Source: Fen-999 sp035505955
GTDB lineage: Bacteria; Pseudomonadota; Gammaproteobacteria; Burkholderiales; Rhodocyclaceae
Assembly (NCBI GenBank): GCA_035505955.1
Contig: DATJQH010000055.1
Coordinates: forward strand, 1 to 14,352
Length of the DNA: 14,352 bases
Direction of reading: 5' to 3'
Below are positions 6,678 through 14,352 of the stretch, one piece after another. The first letter of the stretch is position 1. Each line of letters opens with the position of its first letter. The notes under the pieces are model-generated. The model was not told where the DNA came from. It made no database searches and worked only from the letters and a program-made list of their open reading frames with translations. A program made the position numbers and the translations under genes.

Positions 6678-7847
6678 TTCGCGCCCGCGTACCTCGATTA
6701 CAACGCTACGACGCCGGTCGACGCGCGCGTGCTGGAGGCCATGCTGCCGTGGTTCTCGCGCCGGCACGGAAATGCCTCCAGCCGGCATGAGTTCGGCCGC
6801 GCGGCGCGGGCCGCGATCGACGAGGCGCGGACGCGGGTGGCGGCTGCGGTGGGTGCCAGCGCAAGCGAAGTGGTTTTCACGAGCGGCGGTACTGAAGCCA
6901 GCAACCTGTTCATCAAGGGGGCGGCCATCGCACGACGGACTCCCGACCAGCGCTTTCCGTTGATCGCGATTTCCGCCGTCGAGCACCCGAGCGTGCGCCA
7001 GCCCGCGGCACAGCTGGCGAAAGCCGGCGGGCGGCTGCGCGAGATCGCAGTGGATCGCGACGGACGCATCGCCCGGGCCGACTTCGATGCGGCGCTCGCA
7101 GAGCGACCTGCGCTGATCTCGGTGATGCTCGCCAACAACGAGACCGGCGTGATTCAGGACGTCGGTGCGCTGGCGGAGTGTGCGCGGCCGACGCGGGCAT
7201 GGTTCCACACCGATGTCGTGCAGGCGCTGGGCAAGATGCCCGTCGATTTTCGGGCGCTCAGCCAGTGCGGCGTGCATGCGCTGACTTTGTCGTCGCACAA
7301 GATCGGCGGACCGAAGGGCGCCGGCGCGCTGGTCCTAGACAAGCGCCTCGAACTGGTGCCGCAGATCGTCGGTGGCGGGCAGGAGCGCGGTCTGCGCTCG
7401 GGCACCGAGAATGTGCCGGCCATCGTCGGTTTTGGTGCCGCGTGTGCGCTGCTGGCCGAACAAGAGTCAGCCGCCGTGGTACGCCAAGCCGACCTGCGCG
7501 AGGAAGTGGAAATCGGTGTGGCGGAACTGGGCGCCGTGATCTTCGGGCAAGCGGCGAAGCGCCTGCCGAATACCGTATTTTTTGCACTGCCCGGTGTCGA
7601 CGGCGAGACGCTCGTGGCGAAGCTCGATCGTGCCGGCTTCGCCGTCGCCAGCGGCTCGGCCTGTTCGAGCGCGGATCCGGAACCGTCGCATGTGCTCATG
7701 GCGATGGGCGTGGATCCGGAAGTGGCGCGCGGCGCCGTGCGCGTGAGCGTGGGCCGGGAGACGACCGCGAAGGAAGTGGGGGACTTCCTGATCGCGCTCG
7801 GCGAAACCGTTTTTCAACTGAAGAGACTGGCCACGCTGGCCAGTTGA
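6675..7847 (+). CDS. Second cysteine desulfurase, NifS/IscS-like paralogue
   Basis: This 390-residue class V PLP enzyme removes sulfur from L-cysteine as a persulfide, giving alanine. The family fold is complete: AYLDYNATTPVD (5-16), TSGGTEASN (69-77), H104 stacking on PLP, NNETGVIQD (154-162), the PLP lysine K209 in SSHKIGGPKG, and the catalytic cysteine C330 in SGSACSSADPEPSHVL. It differs clearly from the adjacent IscS: HEFGRAARAAIDEARTRV replaces SHAFGWEAEAAVENAREEV, the SACSS loop replaces SACTS, and it ends at ..QLKRLATLAS without the LWEMYKDGVDLNSVQW-type tail that in IscS contributes to IscU binding. It starts with TTG, coupled to iscR, and stops 23 nt before iscS. A 7-bp hairpin overlaps its stop. 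It could serve a different sulfur acceptor or provide extra IscS-like capacity; the sequence cannot decide which. Confidence 0.88.
   Translation: MFAPAYLDYNATTPVDARVLEAMLPWFSRRHGNASSRHEFGRAARAAIDEARTRVAAAVGASASEVVFTSGGTEASNLFIKGAAIARRTPDQRFPLIAISAVEHPSVRQPAAQLAKAGGRLREIAVDRDGRIARADFDAALAERPALISVMLANNETGVIQDVGALAECARPTRAWFHTDVVQALGKMPVDFRALSQCGVHALTLSSHKIGGPKGAGALVLDKRLELVPQIVGGGQERGLRSGTENVPAIVGFGAACALLAEQESAAVVRQADLREEVEIGVAELGAVIFGQAAKRLPNTVFFALPGVDGETLVAKLDRAGFAVASGSACSSADPEPSHVLMAMGVDPEVARGAVRVSVGRETTAKEVGDFLIALGETVFQLKRLATLAS
7826..7844 (+). other. RNA hairpin at the junction before iscS
   Basis: ACTGGCC (7826-7832) pairs with GGCCAGT (7838-7844) around the loop ACGCT, and a G-U pair can extend it by one. 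It ends at the desulfurase stop codon and lies 26 nt before the iscS ATG. No T-tract follows, so it is not an intrinsic terminator. It might influence mRNA processing or iscS translation. Confidence 0.4.
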
Positions 7848-7870
7848 GCAAGGGCAAGGGACACACCGCA

Positions 7871-9085
7871 ATGCTGAAACTACCGATTTACCTGGACTAC
7901 TCGGCCACGACGCCCGTAGACCCCCGCGTGACCCAGAAGATGATTCCGTTCCTGACCGAACATTTCGGCAACCCGGCTTCGCGTTCGCACGCGTTCGGCT
8001 GGGAGGCGGAAGCGGCCGTGGAAAACGCCCGCGAGGAAGTGGCGAAGCTGGTCAATGCCGATGCGAAGGAGATCGTCTGGACGTCGGGTGCCACCGAATC
8101 GAACAACCTCGCCATCAAGGGCGCCGGCTTCTTCTACGCCGGCACCAAGGGCAAGCACATCATCACGGTCTCCACCGAGCACAAGGCCGTGCTCGACACC
8201 TGCAAGGAAATGGAGCGGCAGGGCTTCGAGGTGAGCTACCTGCAGCCGCAGGAGAACGGCCTGATCACGGCCGACCAGTTCAAGGCGGCATTGCGCAAGG
8301 ACACGGTGCTCGCTTCCGTCATGGCGGTGAACAACGAGATCGGCGTCATCCAGCCGATCGACGAACTGGGCGAGATCTGCCGCGACAACGGCACGATCTT
8401 CCACGTGGACGCCGCCCAGGCGACCGGCAAGATGCCGCTCGACCTGTCGCGCCTCAAGGTCGACCTGATGTCCTTCTCGGCGCACAAGACCTACGGCCCG
8501 AAGGGCATCGGCGCCCTCTACGTGCGGCGCAAGCCGCGCATCCGCATCGAGGCGCAGATGCATGGCGGCGGGCACGAGCGCGGCATGCGCTCGGGCACTT
8601 TGCCGACGCACCAGATCGTCGGCATGGGCGAAGCGTTCCGCATCGCCCGCGAAGAGATGGCGACCGAGAACGAACGCATCCGCATGTTGCGCGACCGCCT
8701 GATGAAGGGCCTCACGGACATCGAGGAAGTGTTCGTCAATGGCGACGTCGAACGACGCGTCCCGCATAATCTGAACATCAGCTTCGCTTACGTCGAGGGC
8801 GAATCGCTGATGATGGCAATCAAGGACATCGCCGTATCGTCGGGTTCCGCCTGCACGTCGGCGAGCCTTGAGCCGTCGTATGTCCTGCGTGCGCTCGGTC
8901 GCTCGGACGAGCTGGCACACAGTTCCATCCGCTTCACGCTCGGCCGCTTTACAACCGAGGAGGAAATCGACTACACGATAAAGCTGCTGCACGAGAAGAT
9001 CGGCAAGCTGCGCGAGTTGTCGCCGCTTTGGGAAATGTACAAGGACGGCGTCGATCTCAACAGCGTGCAGTGGGCAGCGCACTAA
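7871..9085 (+). CDS. iscS: Cysteine desulfurase IscS
   Basis: This is the housekeeping desulfurase that hands sulfur to IscU and to thiolation pathways. At 404 residues it has exactly the E. coli length, and the key residues share E. coli numbering: H104 (STEHKAV), PLP lysine K206 (SFSAHKTYGPKG) and catalytic C328 (SSGSACTSASLEPSYVLRALG). The C-terminal tail ELSPLWEMYKDGVDLNSVQW, known in E. coli to help bind IscU, is intact. The ATG at 7871 has AAGGG about 10 nt upstream; an earlier copy of the same motif lies 6 nt before it. iscU begins 10 nt after the stop. It is the canonical partner in this operon, in contrast with the paralogue just upstream. Confidence 0.97.
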   Translation: MLKLPIYLDYSATTPVDPRVTQKMIPFLTEHFGNPASRSHAFGWEAEAAVENAREEVAKLVNADAKEIVWTSGATESNNLAIKGAGFFYAGTKGKHIITVSTEHKAVLDTCKEMERQGFEVSYLQPQENGLITADQFKAALRKDTVLASVMAVNNEIGVIQPIDELGEICRDNGTIFHVDAAQATGKMPLDLSRLKVDLMSFSAHKTYGPKGIGALYVRRKPRIRIEAQMHGGGHERGMRSGTLPTHQIVGMGEAFRIAREEMATENERIRMLRDRLMKGLTDIEEVFVNGDVERRVPHNLNISFAYVEGESLMMAIKDIAVSSGSACTSASLEPSYVLRALGRSDELAHSSIRFTLGRFTTEEEIDYTIKLLHEKIGKLRELSPLWEMYKDGVDLNSVQWAAH

Positions 9086-9095
9086 GGAGACCAGC

Positions 9096-9479
9096 ATGTC
9101 ATACAGCACCAAGGTCATCGACCACTACGAAAATCCGCGCAACGTCGGTTCGTTCGACAAGGACGAGGGAACCGTCGGCACCGGCATGGTCGGCGCGCCG
9201 GCCTGCGGCGACGTCATGAAGCTGCAGATCAAGGTCGGCAAGGGCGGCGTCATCGAGGACGCCAAGTTCAAGACCTACGGCTGCGGCTCTGCCATCGCGT
9301 CGTCGTCGCTCGTCACCGAATGGGTGAAGGGCAAGACGCTCGACGAGGCCATGACGATCAAGAACACGCAGATCGCCGAAGAACTCGCACTTCCGCCGGT
9401 GAAGATCCATTGTTCCATCCTGGCCGAGGACGCCATCAAGGCGGCCGTCGCCGATTACAAGAAGAAGCAGGGAGCCTGA
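9096..9479 (+). CDS. iscU: Iron-sulfur cluster scaffold IscU
   Basis: This 127-residue scaffold is where [2Fe-2S] and [4Fe-4S] clusters are built before transfer to target proteins. The conserved ligands are C37 and D39 (GAPACGDV), C63 (YGCGSA), H105 and C106 (KIHCS). LPPVK (99-103) is the HscA recognition motif, so it is matched to the hscA gene in the same operon. A strong AAGGAGA ribosome binding site at 9084-9090 lies 5 nt before the ATG and overlaps the iscS stop, consistent with high scaffold expression. The next gene follows after 2 nt. Confidence 0.97.
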   Translation: MSYSTKVIDHYENPRNVGSFDKDEGTVGTGMVGAPACGDVMKLQIKVGKGGVIEDAKFKTYGCGSAIASSSLVTEWVKGKTLDEAMTIKNTQIAEELALPPVKIHCSILAEDAIKAAVADYKKKQGA

Positions 9480-9481
9480 GC

Positions 9482-9805
9482 ATGTCCATCACGTTGACCG
9501 AAGCGGCTGCGAAGCACGTTTCGAATTTCCTCTCCAAGCGCGGCAAGGGCATCGGCATCCGCCTCGGCGTCAAGACCTCCGGCTGCTCGGGCATGGCTTA
9601 CAAGCTCGAGTTCGCCGACGCGGCCGAGCCCGAGGATGTCGTCTTCGATACGCAGGGACTGAAGATCGTCGTCGATCCGCGCAGCCTGCCGTACATCGAC
9701 GGCACCGAGCTCGACTACGCCAAGGAAGGGCTCAACGAAGGCTTCAGGTTCAACAACCCGAACATCAAGGACCAGTGCGGTTGCGGCGAATCGTTCACGG
9801 TCTGA
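9482..9805 (+). CDS. iscA: A-type iron-sulfur carrier IscA
   Basis: This 107-residue A-type carrier accepts iron or clusters and helps deliver [4Fe-4S] clusters to apoproteins. All three metal-binding cysteines are present at the E. coli positions: C35 (VKTSGCSGMAY), C99 and C101 (DQCGCGESF). The ATG follows the iscU stop by 2 nt, and the upstream GGAG in the end of iscU can act as its ribosome binding site. A single base separates its stop from the hscB start, so expression is tightly coupled. Confidence 0.96.
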   Translation: MSITLTEAAAKHVSNFLSKRGKGIGIRLGVKTSGCSGMAYKLEFADAAEPEDVVFDTQGLKIVVDPRSLPYIDGTELDYAKEGLNEGFRFNNPNIKDQCGCGESFTV

Positions 9806-9806
9806 A

Positions 9807-10352
9807 ATGACGATCTTCGACCTCGAACACTTCTCGCAGGACCACTTCGCGCTGTTCGGTTTGCCGCGCCGGCAGGCGCTGGACGAGATCGAACTGGAGC
9901 GGCTCTACCGCGACGTCCAGGCGCAGGTGCATCCGGACAAGCACGCGCACCTGGCCGACGCCGACAAGCGCCTGGCGATGCAATGGGCGACCAAGGTGAA
10001 CGAGGCCTACCTGACGCTCAAGAACCCCCTCAAGCGTGGCACCTACCTGCTCGGCCTCGTTGGCCACGATCCGCAGGTCGAGCACAACACGGCGATGCCG
10101 GCTGACTTCCTCATGCATCAGATGGAGCTGCGCGAGGCGGTGGCCGAGGCGCGAGCGGGCGGCGATGTCGACGGCCTTGACCGCATGCACCGGCAGATGA
10201 AGAAGGAAATGGCCGGCCAGCACGCGGCGCTGACGCAGGCGCTGGATGAGGCGAAGGACTATGCGCGCGGCGCCGAGATCGTGCGCCAATTGATGTTCCA
10301 GGAGAAGCTGCTTTTCGAAATCGACGAGGCCTTGCAGGCCGTCGAAGCATAA
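9807..10352 (+). CDS. hscB: J-domain co-chaperone HscB (Hsc20)
   Basis: This 181-residue co-chaperone binds IscU and stimulates the ATPase of HscA. The N-terminal J-domain holds the essential HPD at 42-44 (VHPDKH), with helix signatures FALFGLP (14-20) and VNEAYLTLKNPLKRGTYLL. The C-terminal three-helix domain (about 95-175, FLMHQMELREAV..LDEAKDY..FQEKLLFEIDE) is the IscU-binding part. Length is close to the E. coli protein (171). The ATG lies 1 nt after the iscA stop, and hscA follows after 12 nt. Confidence 0.95.
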   Translation: MTIFDLEHFSQDHFALFGLPRRQALDEIELERLYRDVQAQVHPDKHAHLADADKRLAMQWATKVNEAYLTLKNPLKRGTYLLGLVGHDPQVEHNTAMPADFLMHQMELREAVAEARAGGDVDGLDRMHRQMKKEMAGQHAALTQALDEAKDYARGAEIVRQLMFQEKLLFEIDEALQAVEA

Positions 10353-10364
10353 GAAGAAAGTCCC

Positions 10365-12229
<1,865 letters not shown>

Positions 12230-12233
<4 letters not shown>

Positions 12234-12580
12234 CGCGCATCGTCGTGCTGCCGCATTGGGAGCTGTGCCCCGAAGGGGCGGTGATCGAGGCGGCGCCGGG
12301 CACGTCGATCTGCGACGCGTTGCTCGACAGCGGCATCGAGATCGAGCACGCCTGCGAGAAGTCCTGCGCCTGCACCACCTGTCACGTCGTCGTGCGCGAG
12401 GGCTACAATTCACTGGGTGAGGCCGACGAAACCGAGGAGGATCTCCTCGACAAGGCCTGGGGGCTGGAGCCGACGTCGCGGCTGTCCTGCCAGGCCGTGG
12501 TCGGCGAGACGCCGCTGGTGATCGAGATTCCGAAGTACACCATCAACATGGCCAAGGAAGGCGGAGGTAAGCGGACGTGA
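12230..12580 (+). CDS. fdx: Isc-type [2Fe-2S] ferredoxin Fdx
   Basis: This 116-residue adrenodoxin-type ferredoxin delivers electrons for persulfide reduction and cluster formation on IscU/IscS. Cluster ligands C42, C48, C51 and C87 match the E. coli numbering (ACEKSCACTTC and RLSCQAV), and the conserved non-ligand C46 is also present. The acidic stretch EADETEEDLLDKA (64-76) is the usual partner-docking surface. The start is GTG overlapping the hscA stop (GTGA), and the end overlaps the iscX GTG in the same way, so translation of the three is chained. Confidence 0.96.
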
Positions 12581-12771
12581 AGTGGACCGACGTCAATGAC
12601 ATTGCCATCGAACTGGCCGAGCGGCACCCGGGCATGGATCCCACGCGGATCAACTTCATGGACCTCATGAACTGGGTCACGGCGCTGCCCGACTTCGAGG
12701 ACGATCCGAAGCACTGCGGCGAGAAGGTTCTTGAAGCCATCCAACAGGCCTGGATCGACGAAGTCGAGTAA
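12577..12771 (+). CDS. iscX: IscX (YfhJ), small acidic modulator of IscS
   Basis: This 64-residue acidic protein binds IscS at a site competing with ferredoxin and CyaY, binds iron weakly, and slows or tunes cluster formation. The family core is clear: KWTDVNDIAIELAERHPGMD at the N-terminus, then a FMDLMNWVTALPDFEDDP segment and an EKVLEAIQQAWIDEVE helix at the end, as in E. coli IscX. The start GTG overlaps the fdx stop by 4 nt. It is the last true isc gene; a TatD-family gene follows after 27 nt. Confidence 0.95.
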   Translation: MKWTDVNDIAIELAERHPGMDPTRINFMDLMNWVTALPDFEDDPKHCGEKVLEAIQQAWIDEVE

Positions 12772-12798
12772 GTCTGCTGCGCTCGGCGGGCAATTGCC

Positions 12799-13565
12799 GT
12801 GCTGCTGATCGACACCCACTGCCACCTCGATGCCGTTGAATTCGATGCTGATCGCGTCGCGGTCGCCGCGCGGGCGCTTGCCAAGGGCGTGGCCACCATT
12901 GTCGTGCCGGCAGTGGAGCGGGCAAATTTCGACGCGGTGGCGGAGGTCTGCCGCGCGTTTCCGCAGTGCCGTCCGGCCTACGGCATTCACCCGATGGTCG
13001 TCGCTCGAGCGGCGCCGGAAGACCTGGATGCGCTGCGTGAGACGTTGCGCCGCGAACCCGCTGTGGCCGTGGGCGAGATCGGGCTCGACGGTTTTGTGGA
13101 GCCGCGCGACGACGAAAGTCAGTCCTCGTGGTACGCCGCGCAGTTGATGGTGGCGCGCGAATTCGGCCTGCCGGTGCTGCTGCACGTGCGGCGCGCCGTC
13201 GACAACATCCTCAAGAGACTGCGTCGCATCGAAGTGCCTGGCGGTATCGCCCACGCCTTCAACGGCAGCCGCCAGCAGGCGGACGAGTTCATCAAGCTCG
13301 GCTTCAAGTTCGGCTTCGGTGGCGCCATGACGCATCCGCGCGCGACGAGGCTGCGCGAACTGGCGGCGACGCTGCCGCTCGATGCCATCGTGCTGGAGAC
13401 CGACTCGCCCGACATTCCGCCCGAGTGGCTTGGGCACGGTCGCAACGAGCCGGCGGAGTTGCCGCGTATCGCCGCGGTGCTCGCAGAACTGCGCGGCATG
13501 ACGGTTGACGAGGTCGTTGCGGCGACGAGCGCGAACGCGCGGCGCGTGCTGCCGAAGCTCCCGGC

Positions 13566-13569
<4 letters not shown>
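12799..13569 (+). CDS. yjjV: TatD-family metal-dependent hydrolase, YjjV-like
   Basis: This 256-residue TIM-barrel hydrolase of the TatD family has divalent metal ligands at the expected places: H7 and H9 (DTHCHLD), E93 (VGEIGLDG), H129 (LLHVRR), H152 (AHAFNGS) and D202 (LETDSPDIPPE). The pattern VPAVE..NF, GIHP, AHAFNGSRQQADEFIKLGFK and GGAMTHPRA resembles E. coli YjjV more than TatD or YcfH. Family members are nucleases or deacylases; the true substrate is not known. The start is GTG with GGCGGG 8 nt upstream. It lies 27 nt after iscX on the same strand with no terminator between, so it probably rides on the isc transcript, though no functional link to cluster assembly is established. Its TAG stop overlaps that of the facing ABC gene. 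Confidence 0.85.

Positions 13570-14352
<783 letters not shown>

Noticed and set aside
6675..9085. Recent tandem duplication giving the two desulfurases
   Set aside because: The two proteins differ in length, catalytic loop, C-terminal tail and most non-motif residues, so an old or separate origin is more likely.
7880..9118. A 412-codon open frame antisense to iscS
   Set aside because: The plus strand carries IscS with every catalytic residue; the antisense product shows no recognisable motif and no ribosome binding site.
12403..13437. A 344-codon open frame antisense to fdx, iscX and the TatD-family gene
   Set aside because: It spans three real genes on the other strand and has no recognisable features.

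Overview
The window is about 14.4 kb of GC-rich, densely packed bacterial chromosome. The suhB / trmJ / cysE / isc order, the sequences of the Isc proteins and the accessory gene content suggest a betaproteobacterium, possibly Rhodocyclales or a related group. This is inference from remembered gene order and protein similarity, not from a database search. I see no transposase, integrase, phage gene, CRISPR array, tRNA or rRNA, so this is core chromosome rather than a mobile region.

Region 1 (1-1276) is the 3' end of a large, probably secreted protein: the end of an Ig/cadherin-like domain followed by seven kelch motifs. It closes with a strong intrinsic terminator. Region 2 (1373-3697) is a two-gene operon for a nucleotide-sugar dehydrogenase and epimerase of the TviB/TviC (WbpO/WbpP) type. 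Together these make UDP-N-acetyl-galactosaminuronate for surface polysaccharide. Region 3 (3732-5288) holds suhB (minus strand) and trmJ (plus strand), diverging from a gap of only 27 bp.

Region 4 (5290-13569) is the core of the window: an ISC iron-sulfur cluster assembly locus in the order cysE, iscR, a second NifS/IscS-like cysteine desulfurase, iscS, iscU, iscA, hscB, hscA, fdx, iscX, and finally a TatD-family hydrolase. CysE makes O-acetylserine for cysteine synthesis, the desulfurases take sulfur from cysteine, and IscU is the scaffold. HscB/HscA release the cluster from IscU through its LPPVK motif, ferredoxin supplies electrons, IscA is a carrier, IscX modulates IscS, and IscR senses cluster status. 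Every catalytic or ligand residue I checked is present. Genes are 1-27 nt apart or overlap by 4 nt from iscR onward, so this is one transcription unit.

The most informative regulatory result is a pair of IscR type-1-like operators with the same architecture (GTTGA-N8-GTCGGG). One overlaps the apparent cysE promoter and the other the apparent iscR promoter. This suggests that cysteine supply and cluster assembly are repressed together by holo-IscR. The most unusual gene-content feature is the pair of adjacent, clearly diverged cysteine desulfurases. The first starts with TTG and lacks the C-terminal tail that IscS uses to help hold IscU.

Region 5 (13566-14352, minus strand) is the 3' part of an OppF/DppF-type peptide ABC transporter ATPase. 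It converges on the TatD-family gene, and their stop codons share the same CTAG.

I did not find a wholly new system. The points worth following are the regulatory layout and the desulfurase pair inside an otherwise standard ISC locus.
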